Position numbers and translations under genes: made by a program
In this document: in pieces, positions 1 through 7,372 of the stretch
Position numbering within the stretch: the stretch's first letter is position 1
Layout: the number at the start of each line of letters is the position of its first letter
Assembly (NCBI GenBank): GCA_964450115.1
Contig: CAYVCD010000027.1
Location: forward strand, 1 to 17,432
Length of the DNA: 17,432 bases
Direction of reading: 5' to 3'
From: 2-01-FULL-45-10 sp964450115
Lineage (GTDB): Bacteria; Omnitrophota; Gorgyraeia; 2-01-FULL-45-10
The notes under the pieces: generated by a model
Databases searched by the model: none
What the model was told of the DNA's origin: nothing
Seen by the model: the letters and a program-made list of their open reading frames with translations, nothing else

Positions 1-1
1 C

Positions 2-86
2 GCGGAGATGGTGGAACTGGCAGACACGCATGTTTGAGGGGCATGTGGCGCAAGCCTTGGGGGTTCAAATCCCCCTCTCCGCACCA
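2..86 (+). tRNA. tRNA-Leu (anticodon GAG), CCA encoded
   Basis: The acceptor arms GCGGAGA (2-8) and TCTCCGC (76-82) pair perfectly, followed by discriminator A83 and an encoded CCA (84-86). The anticodon stem 29-33/41-45 encloses the loop TTGAGGG, giving anticodon GAG at 36-38, which reads CUC/CUU leucine codons. The long variable arm (about 46-57) marks a class II tRNA, as expected for leucine. The T arm is GGGGG-TTCAAAT-CCCCC. The gene is complete and begins one base into the window. Confidence 0.97.
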
Positions 87-283
87 TGTACCACTCGCGA
101 AAACTAGAAATAGCTATCGCTCGGGTACATGGCACGGCCCGCCATGCATCTGAACGAAGTGAATGGTGCATGGCCATTACCTTAGTGGTACATACCCCGT
201 ACCGGAGGTTATCGCCTAAGATTATACCGACTGGTACGGGGCAGAAGTTAGTTCATAGCCGAGCGAAGCGAAAGAGCGTAAGA
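86..283. repeat. Nested inverted repeats between tRNA-Leu and the GIY-YIG gene
   Basis: About 200 bp is packed with perfect inverted repeats. ATGTACCACT (86-95) pairs with AGTGGTACAT (184-193). Inside it, GCCATGCA (141-148) pairs with TGCATGGC (167-174), and a competing GGTACAT (124-130) can pair with 86-92. Next comes CCCCGTACC (195-203) with GGTACGGGG (233-241). Two related purine-rich stretches, GAACGAAGTGAATG (152-165) and GAGCGAAGCGAAAG (261-274), sit in the first loop and after the last hairpin. The nuclease frame is open through all of this, but the peptide looks like translated repeat, so I treat the region as non-coding. Confidence 0.7.
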
Positions 284-553
284 GTGCAAGTCAAGCATTG
301 GTCCGTATACATTATTAGATGTCGCGATAGTAAATTATACACCGGCATTTCTAATGATGTAGAGCACCGGGTTGCTAAGCATAATGAAGGTAAGGGCTGC
401 AAATTTACCAAATCAAGGCATCCGGTAAAATTAGTTTATAAAGAAGATCTCGGCACTCAATCCGCCGCGCGCAAGCGGGAACTGGAGATCCAGAGTTTTA
501 CGCGCACTAAAAAGCTGAATTTGATCAACGGTTTAAGTGGCGCTATCGTCTAG
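284..553 (+). CDS. Small GIY-YIG domain endonuclease-like protein
   Basis: This is an 89-aa single-domain protein of the UvrC-N/YhbQ-like GIY-YIG superfamily, which cuts DNA through one Mg2+-dependent active site. The start WSVYIIRC matches the GIY strand and KLYTGISND the YIG strand. They are followed by EHRVAKHN, containing the family arginine, then the FTKSRHPVKLVY strand and a KRELEIQSF helix with the family glutamate. The frame stays open back to an ATG inside the tRNA-Leu CCA (86), but homology begins only near 293. I therefore chose the GTG at 284, which gives the usual 80-100 aa length; the ribosome site there is weak. The last five codons and the stop lie inside tRNA-Glu. The real substrate is unknown: it could be a repair or housekeeping nuclease or a selfish, homing-like one. 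Confidence 0.8.
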   Translation: MQVKHWSVYIIRCRDSKLYTGISNDVEHRVAKHNEGKGCKFTKSRHPVKLVYKEDLGTQSAARKRELEIQSFTRTKKLNLINGLSGAIV

Positions 554-616
554 CCTGGTCTAGGACATAAGCTTCTCAAGCTTAAGACTCGGGTTCAAAT
601 CCCGATAGCGCTACCA
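539..616 (+). tRNA. tRNA-Glu (anticodon CTC), CCA encoded
   Basis: The acceptor GGCGCTA (539-545) pairs with TAGCGCT (606-612), with a G-T first pair. Discriminator A613 and an encoded CCA (614-616) follow. The D arm TCGTCTAG..AGGAC is typical of tRNA-Glu. The anticodon stem TAAGC/GCTTA (568-572, 580-584) encloses TTCTCAA, giving anticodon CTC (575-577). The T arm is TCGGG-TTCAAAT-CCCGA (589-605). Both neighbouring genes run into it: the GIY-YIG gene stops at 553 on the same strand, and the serine recombinase stops at 582 on the opposite strand. Confidence 0.95.
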
Positions 617-2105
617 CTTGTGTTTTTTGAGTCTGCATTTGTTGTAAGTGCTTGAAGATTAAGGCGATATTGTCGGTTCTAATTGTTCTGTTGTCGTAAT
701 AGGTCTTGTCAGGGAAGATGATAGTTTGCAACCGTTGTTTCAGGTCAAGACTACCGCTTGCCCATAGGTCAGCCACGTTAGCTATAACAGCCTTACAGTA
801 GCGGACGCACCCTTCCATATCAGTTGTTACAGTCTGTTGTGAGTCCTCAAACTCTCTTCTCTTTTGCTCCATTTTAGCCTTTACTTCTTCAGCCTTGCGT
901 TTGTAGGTCTCATCAGTAAGGACATCTCGTATCTTCAGGTCGTCAATTCGGTCTCGCTCTTTCTCAAGGGCTTTCAGGTGGGTTCCAAGCACTTCCTTCT
1001 CCTTGACCATATTGCTCTGTCGCTCTTGCCACACATCCAACACCACAGCCTCAAAGGCATTCAGCATCTCTTCTTTTGGCTCTATGGTCTTCAAATAGCC
1101 ATAAAAACTGTCTTCTATATCACCTTTCTTGGTATTTAGACCGCATCCTGTGCCATAGCATCGGTAGTAGGGATACCTGATGCCTTTTCGCCCTGTTGAC
1201 AACCCACCTGTGAGTTTATGACCACACCGCCCGCACCTCAAGAAGTTCCGCAGAGGGAAGGCAGGATTGTTCCGTGCTTTTGCCGTTACAGAGGGTCGCT
1301 TGCCGTCAAGAATGTTCTGGACACGGTAGAAAGTTTCTCTTGAGATTATTGCTATCTCTTGATGTAAGTAGTCTATCTCTTCATCAAACCACTTAACCTT
1401 AATTATTCCGCAGTAGAGAGGGTTCCTCAACATTCGGTTGATGAGACTTGTTGTCGCCCTCTTGAATCCTTTTTTCCTTAGCTCTTTGGCAATGTCTACC
1501 TGCTTATATAGTCCAGTCTCTGCCAGTCTGAATGCCTCTTGGACAAATATGCTCTCATCTGAACGGACAAGTATGGGCATCTCCATTTCATCTTCGGAGT
1601 TATCATATCCGACAGGAGCTTGCCAGCACCACCGTCCTTCTTTGACCGCCTGTCGCATTCCGCTGGCTGTTCTTTCACTCCTTACATCGTTATCAAGCTG
1701 TGCAACATTTGATAGCATACTTTTCATAAACTTTCCCAGAGGAGTATTATCAAAGTTTTCTGTGGCGGACTTAAGTTCAACACCGAGCTTATCAAGGGTT
1801 CTGACCAAATCCGCAAAGTCGTAGGTATCACGGGAGAACCTATCTATCTTATGGACGATGAGAACCTTGACGAGCTTACGGTTCTTTGTGAGAAAATGTA
1901 GTAACTTTTGAAGCTGTGTCCGTAGAGCGGTCTTCGCACTTTCGCCCTCTTCTACAAAGACTTGCAGGACATTGTAGCCATTCCTTTCGGCATACTCCCG
2001 ACACACCTTTTCCTGCGTTGCCAAGGAGTATCCGTATTGAGCTTGGTCAGTAGTGGACACTCGGCAATATATGACAGCGTTTTCCGTATCTTTAGTCGCC
2101 TGCAT
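582..2105 (-). CDS. Large serine recombinase (site-specific integrase)
   Basis: This 507-aa protein is of the size and layout of large serine integrases, which make 2-bp staggered breaks through a phosphoserine link. The resolvase domain spans about 10-155, with Ser17 in YCRVSTTDQ as nucleophile and the catalytic-core motif KIDRFSRD (86-93). The Recombinase DNA-binding domain (about 165-270) follows. A zinc ribbon comes next, with Cys291, Cys294, Cys316 and Cys321 in LRCGRCGHKL and RCYGTGCG, and then a charged coiled coil (about 370-430). The last ten residues (VALSGFEPES) are encoded antisense to the T arm and acceptor of tRNA-Glu. The start ATG lies inside the end of the 54-aa gene, so translation is coupled. 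No domain is missing, so it is probably active. Confidence 0.95.
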   Translation of the reverse strand: MQATKDTENAVIYCRVSTTDQAQYGYSLATQEKVCREYAERNGYNVLQVFVEEGESAKTALRTQLQKLLHFLTKNRKLVKVLIVHKIDRFSRDTYDFADLVRTLDKLGVELKSATENFDNTPLGKFMKSMLSNVAQLDNDVRSERTASGMRQAVKEGRWCWQAPVGYDNSEDEMEMPILVRSDESIFVQEAFRLAETGLYKQVDIAKELRKKGFKRATTSLINRMLRNPLYCGIIKVKWFDEEIDYLHQEIAIISRETFYRVQNILDGKRPSVTAKARNNPAFPLRNFLRCGRCGHKLTGGLSTGRKGIRYPYYRCYGTGCGLNTKKGDIEDSFYGYLKTIEPKEEMLNAFEAVVLDVWQERQSNMVKEKEVLGTHLKALEKERDRIDDLKIRDVLTDETYKRKAEEVKAKMEQKRREFEDSQQTVTTDMEGCVRYCKAVIANVADLWASGSLDLKQRLQTIIFPDKTYYDNRTIRTDNIALIFKHLQQMQTQKTQVVALSGFEPES

Positions 2106-2256
2106 TTCCGCAATCCTTCTTGACGCATTTGCTATTCAGGTATTCATCTACCAATACGGTTGCTAACTGGCGAAGACTATCCCTAATCTTTTCAACCTCT
2201 TCGTCTGTGTAGCGACCACTGGGGAGTAGTCGCCTGCACTGTTCTATGGAAAGCAT
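2092..2256 (-). CDS. 54-aa recombinase-associated small protein
   Basis: An ATG at 2256 opens a 54-codon frame ending in TAA at 2092, overlapping the recombinase start (2105) by 14 bases in another frame. The peptide begins MLSIEQCRRLLPSGRYTDEE and continues as a charged helix ending near VDEYL. I recall short proteins of this style (a CRxLL start, then TDEEVEKIRDSL) next to recombinases in other mobile elements, but I know of no assigned function. Its tight coupling suggests a recombinase accessory or directionality role, which is inference. No good ribosome site is visible; the bases before the ATG form one arm of an inverted repeat (2257-2293). Confidence 0.65.
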   Translation of the reverse strand: MLSIEQCRRLLPSGRYTDEEVEKIRDSLRQLATVLVDEYLNSKCVKKDCGNAGD

Positions 2257-2293
2257 AACCCGAACTCCGTCTATCGTGACTCAAGTTCGGGTT
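2257..2293 (-). promoter_or_regulatory. Perfect 10-bp inverted repeat abutting the 54-aa start codon
   Basis: AACCCGAACT (2257-2266) and AGTTCGGGTT (2284-2293) are exact reverse complements around a 17-nt loop. On the minus-strand transcript the 3' arm ends at the base before the ATG at 2256. A folded RNA would cover the ribosome-binding region of the 54-aa/recombinase operon. Equally, it could be an operator in DNA. Confidence 0.5.
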
Positions 2294-2300
2294 TGTCCGA
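2285..2300. repeat. 16-bp direct repeat, copy 1
   Basis: GTTCGGGTTTGTCCGA occurs here and identically at 2335-2350, a 50-bp period. Each copy contains the small inverted repeat TCGG-GTTTGT-CCGA, as expected of a binding site for a dimeric protein. Both copies lie upstream of the 54-aa/recombinase operon. Confidence 0.75.
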
Positions 2301-2326
2301 CGCTCTCGCCCTTAACTAATAATTAG

Positions 2327-2361
2327 GTTTAGTGGTTCGGGTTTGTCCGATACCGCTAAAC
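2327..2361 (-). terminator. Long hairpin at the end of the MerR-type gene
   Basis: GTTTAGTGGT (2327-2336) pairs with ACCGCTAAAC (2352-2361), with one G-T pair. The stem continues as TCGG/CCGA around GTTTGT with a single bulged T (2351). It covers the TAG stop (2356-2358) of the MerR-type gene. No T-run follows on the minus strand, only CTAATTATT, so it is an imperfect terminator at best and may equally be a regulatory or recombination site. Confidence 0.35.
2335..2350. repeat. 16-bp direct repeat, copy 2
   Basis: This is identical to 2285-2300. Here the repeat forms the apex of a longer hairpin (2327-2361) that overlaps the stop codon of the MerR-type gene. Confidence 0.75.
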
Positions 2362-3249
2362 TTTTGTCGTCTCTTCCCGTGTCAGCTCTATTTTTCTATT
2401 ATCCGCCACCGCTACCGTTACTTTTTGATAAGCCCCGCTATTTATGGCGTTTATTATCTCTTGGTCAGATATCAAGTGTTGTTGCCTTGATTTGGCACTT
2501 ATGGTTATTATATCGCCATCAGACTTTGCGATTGTTATCTGCTGATAGGTCTTATCCTTGATGATATCCAAAATCTTTTTTTCCTTATCGGTAAGAGCGT
2601 AGATAAGCCGATATTCACCTGACTTGTCTCCCTCTGTTATGGCATAAGTAGCAAGGCTTACAACATCTGTGACATAAGAATGAAAGGGCAATGTTAAAAG
2701 ACCTCCCATAAATAGACGGGCATAACCAGCATCCTTATCATTTTCGTCGGCATAGAAGGCGTCTTTCCCCCTATCATAGAAGTAAAATTGACCGTCTTTA
2801 GTGACTATGAGCACGATTTTATATCCGAGCATAGATGACAGAATAAAATACTCTAACGGCGATGCTACTTTTTTAACTGGGCGTGCATCGTGAATTATAA
2901 AAGAACTTTTGCGTATGCTGTTCAGAAAAGACTTAATCTCGTTGGTATCAAATCCAAACTGCCTCAAATCGGAAATAATACGCAGTCTTATCGCATCAAC
3001 CACCGAGAACTTACGCCACCCCGCCTTGTTGTTCTCTCTTGAACTTGACAGGAGCCCATCAGAGTCCCAGTCCGCAATCTTTTTATAGGTCAAATCCATT
3101 ACAAACGATTTCAAGTCTTTAATCGTAAACAGGGGAATAGTAAGTAGCAAGCCGTTTTTCTCCGAGAACTTACAGACCTCTTCGCAGGAAGGCTCGCTCG
3201 CCGTCTTGTATTGAACCTCTTGGTTTTGTTGTATATTTACTGTAGTCAT
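2356..3249 (-). CDS. MerR-type HTH transcriptional regulator with novel C-terminus
   Basis: This 297-aa protein has a winged-helix MerR region at about residues 40-112: TIKDLKSF, then YKKIADWDSDGLL (the helix and wing of the family), then a WRKFSVVDAIRL segment and LRQFGFDTNEIKSFL. It is longer than classic MerR proteins (about 110-150 aa). The middle (about 130-220) is an unrecognised alpha/beta domain. The C-terminus holds two similar units, YQQITIAKSDGDIITIS (235-251) and YQKVTVAVADNRKIELT (274-290), each preceded by a short helix. The ATG at 3249 has the ribosome site TGAGGT. A longer frame from 3297 would start inside the -35 box, so it is unlikely. It probably regulates its own promoter and perhaps the recombinase operon. 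Confidence 0.75.
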   Translation of the reverse strand: MTTVNIQQNQEVQYKTASEPSCEEVCKFSEKNGLLLTIPLFTIKDLKSFVMDLTYKKIADWDSDGLLSSSRENNKAGWRKFSVVDAIRLRIISDLRQFGFDTNEIKSFLNSIRKSSFIIHDARPVKKVASPLEYFILSSMLGYKIVLIVTKDGQFYFYDRGKDAFYADENDKDAGYARLFMGGLLTLPFHSYVTDVVSLATYAITEGDKSGEYRLIYALTDKEKKILDIIKDKTYQQITIAKSDGDIITISAKSRQQHLISDQEIINAINSGAYQKVTVAVADNRKIELTREETTKV

Positions 3250-3253
3250 AAAG

Positions 3254-3297
3254 TATACCTCAAGGTATAAATTATCATTAAACCGAAAAGATGTCAA
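3254..3297 (-). promoter_or_regulatory. Promoter and palindromic operator of the MerR-type gene
   Basis: On the minus strand, a consensus -35 TTGACA (3297-3292), a 17-bp spacer and the -10 TAATTT (3274-3269) form a strong sigma-70-type promoter. Directly downstream, covering the expected start point and reaching the ribosome site, lies the palindrome TATACCT-TG-AGGTATA (3269-3254). A repressor bound there would block both start and early elongation. Autoregulation by the encoded HTH protein is the simplest reading. Confidence 0.7.
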
Positions 3298-3358
3298 GCG
3301 AAATTGTTAGTGTATTTGAAGACAATCGTCCTATCAGGGGGTATTGCTGGAAGTGGTA

Positions 3359-6085
3359 TTACGCAAACTTTTGGACTTCGTATATCACCTTCAGTCGCTC
3401 GTAGTCCATCGGCTCAGCGTGGGGAAGGAAGATGTAGAGATGGCGTTCGTTATCTTTTGTGATGGTTATATGGTCGTTATTAAGACTTACTTCAAGACCT
3501 GCGGATAATTTCAGGGCAAGGGTTAGCATCTCCATTAGGCGGATATAGCTGTCGGTCGTGAGCTCTTGGCTATCCACTCCAACAACAAACGCCTTCTCTT
3601 GGTCGTTGCGGAGCGTTGCGAACTCGTCTGATACCACAGTATCCTTACCTGCCAACACGACCACCTTGGCACCTGCCTTGCCTTGCTTGGCTCTCTCGGC
3701 GTTGATATGAGCCAGTAACTTGTCGTCATCGTCTACTATAAATGGTATACCCTTTGACTCACAGTAAGTGCGTAGCGAGCCTATCAGCGGATTAAGTGCG
3801 TCATACTGCAAATATCGTCCCTTCTCGTAACCCTTTATCCAGCTCGTGCCAAGTGCAACGATGAGAGGCTGGGTCTGCGGTTGGGCTTGGATATAGGTCA
3901 GTGTGTCTTGGAAGTTTGTGGCGTGGATGCGTTCGGTTTCGGGCGATATGGCAACTGGCGTTGTGGTAACTTTGCTTACTTCTTCCACCTTTCCCGATAG
4001 AAGGTCTAATCTGTTTTGTAAAGTGATGTTTTCGTTCTCCAAACTTTTAATTCGCTCTTTAAGCCATACGATGTGGTTAATGGCACTCTCTCTTCTATTA
4101 GCAGGGGTCTCATCTGTCATTTTAGCAAGTCTTGCTTCTGTTTTAGCAAGGTCGCTCTTCAAAAGTTCAAGCTGATACTGCCCCGACGCAACATTATGCG
4201 TAAGGTCTTTTTTATACCCATCATTTTGCACTTGGGGCTTACTGACTATCCCTGTGTCTTCTGCGTTGGCAACTAACTCTTGTAGTGCAATTGGCAACCG
4301 TATCGTGAATGTCGTGCCTTTGCCGAGTTCGGACTGGACATCTATTGTGCCACCCAGCTCTTCAACAGTTTGTTTAATTAAATACAGCCCAAGACCAGTT
4401 CCTCTTTCTTTTGTTGTTTCACCTTTTTGAAATAGGCGACTGTTACGCAACATCTCTGCTGGAATGCCATTGCCGTTATCACTAACCGTAATCTCGGCAA
4501 ACCTTTTATTGTCCCTGATAACAGTATTAGTTTTTATAACAACTCTGCCCATTCTTTCCTTATCAGCCTTCCTCGTTTCAAAGATAGCATCCATACTATT
4601 CCTGATGAGGTTTGTCCAAATGTAGGAGACTCTGACCGTATTACCGTAAATATATGGTGTGTCCGAAGCGAGTTGTAATTGCAGTTCAAATCTTTTACTG
4701 CCTTTGTATGGCTGTGACGCTTCACTTACGGACTCATTTACAGCTACTAAAGTATTTTCGTTAGAATGCAGTATCTGTCGCCTTATCTCTTTCAATCGTA
4801 TCAGATTCAGCTTACATTCGTCGTCGGCTTTCTTTGCCTCTTCAAAATACTCGCTTACAATACTCTCGTCTATTTTATTGCGATGCTCCTCAATATATCT
4901 CACTAAATCGGCTCTTGTGGAGACAACCTCTTCTAAGTTCTTTGCGAGACCGTTAATAAGTGCTAATATAATTTTAGGATTTAGAGCCCCAAGCCCTTTC
5001 CATTGGGCTAATATCAACATCCATCCCAGCGTCTCTTCAGCGTAATGGTCACGGAATGCGTTCTCAAGCCTGTCTATTTCTTTTTGCACATTGGAATCTT
5101 GCACCAGTTTTTTTTCATCTTCTTGGTGAAACAGATAGCTCAGAGCCACTAAATCGTCCAATGTATGAGCTAACTCGTGTGAAAAAAAACCGTTTCCAAT
5201 TTCATCAACAGCAGACAAAGTGAAGATAGGAACATCGGATATACCCAATGCCGATAATTCTGCTGATGTTAAAATATGCAAGGGTATCGCATATCTCCAT
5301 ATTTCTTTCTTGTCTGTCTTTTTTTCAAGATATTCTGGGTATAGATTAAAATGTTTGGCTACCCCCACCAGATATTGCTTATCGTCTTCTGTAACATCGT
5401 CTGGCTTCTTGTCTTTTATCTTCTGCAATTGTGACAGCCTGATATTTATTTCATCTCTGGACGCTGGCGTTATTGCAAGGTTCTCCGTCTTTATATAAAC
5501 GCTTATACCATCTCTCGTCGGTATAGCGGTTTCGCCATCTTGCAGGTTATAGACAAGTCTATACGCTGGCGTGCCATTCCTTGTAATAGGTAGAGAGAGC
5601 CCTGTTATGACTTGTCCTTCCCGCACCTCTTCTATGCCGTCAATGTCATATCCTTCAAGCAATATCTCTGCCATCCCGTCTCTGTTGCGAATATGCTTCT
5701 TGATGAGAGGGATGAGGATGTCTTTCGGATTCTGAAGGTTGTGCTGTTGGGTCAGTATAAGCATCTGACCTATGAGGTAACTCACATCTACAAATGCCCA
5801 TCTGTTGCGAAAGGATTTGCCGAGTGTCTCGCCAGCCTTGACACTTCTGGCGGTCTCTCTATCCCACGACTCTGTAACACCATTATTAGTAACGACATCG
5901 TAAGAGCCGTCTGATTTCTGAACTATCTCACAGGGAGGCTTTGTTGCTAACGGAGGAGCGAGAGCAGAATCACTTGGGTTTGTAACGGCATAGGATGGTA
6001 TGCCAGCACCAGACAGGAGAAGTCCGCAGATGAGAACTCCGCAGACCACACGCAACATTATATTATTGGTCTTACAGGATAACAT
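3359..6085 (-). CDS. Secreted 908-aa protein with GHKL (histidine-kinase-type) ATPase domain
   Basis: The N-terminus is a typical signal peptide (hydrophobic core about 11-26, likely cut after PSYA, residue 33), followed by ALAPPL. Residues 85-290 are unrecognised. HELAH at 303-307 is either a degenerate kinase H-box (FFSHEL) or an HExxH zinc site. A helical region (310-440) leads into a clear HATPase_c domain: the N box NLIRNSMDAI (492-501), G1 DNGNGIP (536-542), and G2 GTGLGLYLI (562-570), ending near 598. A coiled coil (about 635-705) and a C-terminal alpha/beta domain (about 720-905) follow, the latter unrecognised. H303 is 193 residues from N496, much farther than in ordinary kinases. 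No response regulator gene is nearby. Start uncertain: ATG at 6085 or at 6058; neither has a good ribosome site. Confidence 0.75.
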   Translation of the reverse strand: MLSCKTNNIMLRVVCGVLICGLLLSGAGIPSYAVTNPSDSALAPPLATKPPCEIVQKSDGSYDVVTNNGVTESWDRETARSVKAGETLGKSFRNRWAFVDVSYLIGQMLILTQQHNLQNPKDILIPLIKKHIRNRDGMAEILLEGYDIDGIEEVREGQVITGLSLPITRNGTPAYRLVYNLQDGETAIPTRDGISVYIKTENLAITPASRDEINIRLSQLQKIKDKKPDDVTEDDKQYLVGVAKHFNLYPEYLEKKTDKKEIWRYAIPLHILTSAELSALGISDVPIFTLSAVDEIGNGFFSHELAHTLDDLVALSYLFHQEDEKKLVQDSNVQKEIDRLENAFRDHYAEETLGWMLILAQWKGLGALNPKIILALINGLAKNLEEVVSTRADLVRYIEEHRNKIDESIVSEYFEEAKKADDECKLNLIRLKEIRRQILHSNENTLVAVNESVSEASQPYKGSKRFELQLQLASDTPYIYGNTVRVSYIWTNLIRNSMDAIFETRKADKERMGRVVIKTNTVIRDNKRFAEITVSDNGNGIPAEMLRNSRLFQKGETTKERGTGLGLYLIKQTVEELGGTIDVQSELGKGTTFTIRLPIALQELVANAEDTGIVSKPQVQNDGYKKDLTHNVASGQYQLELLKSDLAKTEARLAKMTDETPANRRESAINHIVWLKERIKSLENENITLQNRLDLLSGKVEEVSKVTTTPVAISPETERIHATNFQDTLTYIQAQPQTQPLIVALGTSWIKGYEKGRYLQYDALNPLIGSLRTYCESKGIPFIVDDDDKLLAHINAERAKQGKAGAKVVVLAGKDTVVSDEFATLRNDQEKAFVVGVDSQELTTDSYIRLMEMLTLALKLSAGLEVSLNNDHITITKDNERHLYIFLPHAEPMDYERLKVIYEVQKFA

Positions 6086-6139
6086 AGTTCTAAGAGTATA
6101 TCATATCCTGTCAAGACTGAGAAATGCCTTTTTTATAAC

Positions 6140-7372
6140 TTAACCGAATATCTTCTTCTCCCATTTCTTATACAGTTCTTGGTCTATGGTTGGGTCGGCA
6201 AGAAGGTAGGCGTCCATATCCTCAACCTCTTTGTAGCACCTCTCCTTCTCTTCCCGCATTAGCCACGCCTCGGACTCTTTCGCATCGTCTCTGGTCGCCT
6301 CTAAGACAATCTTATTGTGCTCTTTGATAGAAGCCGTTATTGCATCCATTCGGTCTTGAGTCGTGATATTATCATCCCTTATTTGGAATGGGTCAAAGCC
6401 GAGCTCTTCTTTTATGCGATACGCTATGTGTATCATAGTCAGTAGGTCGGATGCTAACTTATGGAGCACCGATACGGTCGCCTTAAGTTCAAGGTTGCCT
6501 TTGAAGGCTATCTTATGTGCCATAAAAGGCTCCACCCCATTGTAGTCAATTGGCGATATAGCATCAAACAACCTAACCGCTACCTCTAATGACTTTTTTA
6601 CATTTTTTTGCCACGCCTGCGTAATTGGGTCGGGGTCTTCGCCTCTGATGACCAAGTAATAATCATATAAGGTGGTGGTCAGGATGGTATCAAGCCTGTC
6701 GGGGTATTTTTCCCAGTCCGCAATTCTGGCTACTTTACCGTCGGATGGCAGTCGTCCCGATGCTATCACTTCTTTCATCTTGGCTTCTTGCTTGGCACGC
6801 TCTTCTATAAACATTCGTTTGAACTCCGCATCCTTTTCTGGGTCGTCATATCGTAGCGGGCTTTTGTTCAAGTTAAACTTCTCGTAGGCATCAACTCTCA
6901 ATTCCGATACCTTGCCGTCCTTCGCCAGAGTCAGACCAGTCTCTATGTCTATAAGCTCGTCTATCGGCATAGTTTGTTCACGGCTGTCCTGTATTAACTT
7001 CTGATGCTCTTCCTCTGTGACGAGCCTTACCACCGCACCAGCCACAAAACCTCTTACGCCTTGTAAGGCTCCACATAGTCTAAAGCGGTAATGTGCCTCC
7101 TTAAGCGTCTGGTATATGAACATAAACTGCATATATATATCCAATATGAACAGGGCAACATCTGGGACAGAGGTATATATGTGCAGAAACCCATTGAACT
7201 CATCAAAGGATGCTGTGTCAGGTGCCTTCAACACGGCTCGTTCGTCTGCGTCTGAAAGGAATCCGATTTTATTGCCGTATTTTTTCTGATGAAAATCTTT
7301 TATGTATAGTTTTGCTCGTTCCTTGCCATCCAACCTTGCCACTACCTTTGCGAATGGTATGCTGTTACTCAT
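6140..7372 (-). CDS. Unrecognised 410-aa protein of the putative element
   Basis: I do not recognise this protein. It is predicted mostly helical and charged, with no signal peptide. One hydrophobic stretch (about 70-95, VPDVALFILDIYMQFMF) could be a buried helix or a membrane segment. Residues 185-215 are strongly charged, and KYPDRLDTILTTTLYDYYLV (about 227-246) is the most distinctive block. It starts at ATG 7372 with the ribosome site AAGGGG, overlapping the stop of the upstream Cys/His-protein gene by 8 bases (ATGAGTAA). The two are therefore co-transcribed and coupled. The size, helicity and partnership with a small zinc-type protein might fit a replication or packaging pair of a mobile element, but nothing in the sequence proves it. 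Confidence 0.6.
   Translation of the reverse strand: MSNSIPFAKVVARLDGKERAKLYIKDFHQKKYGNKIGFLSDADERAVLKAPDTASFDEFNGFLHIYTSVPDVALFILDIYMQFMFIYQTLKEAHYRFRLCGALQGVRGFVAGAVVRLVTEEEHQKLIQDSREQTMPIDELIDIETGLTLAKDGKVSELRVDAYEKFNLNKSPLRYDDPEKDAEFKRMFIEERAKQEAKMKEVIASGRLPSDGKVARIADWEKYPDRLDTILTTTLYDYYLVIRGEDPDPITQAWQKNVKKSLEVAVRLFDAISPIDYNGVEPFMAHKIAFKGNLELKATVSVLHKLASDLLTMIHIAYRIKEELGFDPFQIRDDNITTQDRMDAITASIKEHNKIVLEATRDDAKESEAWLMREEKERCYKEVEDMDAYLLADPTIDQELYKKWEKKIFG

Noticed and set aside
86..283. N-terminal extension of the GIY-YIG frame starting at the ATG within the tRNA-Leu CCA
   Set aside because: The start uses a tRNA base, the peptide shows no homology, and the DNA is a series of inverted repeats. 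The family domain begins only near 293.
3250..3297. Longer start of the MerR-type gene at 3297
   Set aside because: The ATG lies in or before the -35 box of a strong promoter, while the ATG at 3249 has a good ribosome site downstream of it.
6086..6114. TTGACA at 6114-6109 (minus) as promoter of the 908-aa gene
   Set aside because: No acceptable -10 lies 16-18 bp away. TATACT downstream is only 8 bp off, so a promoter cannot be fixed.
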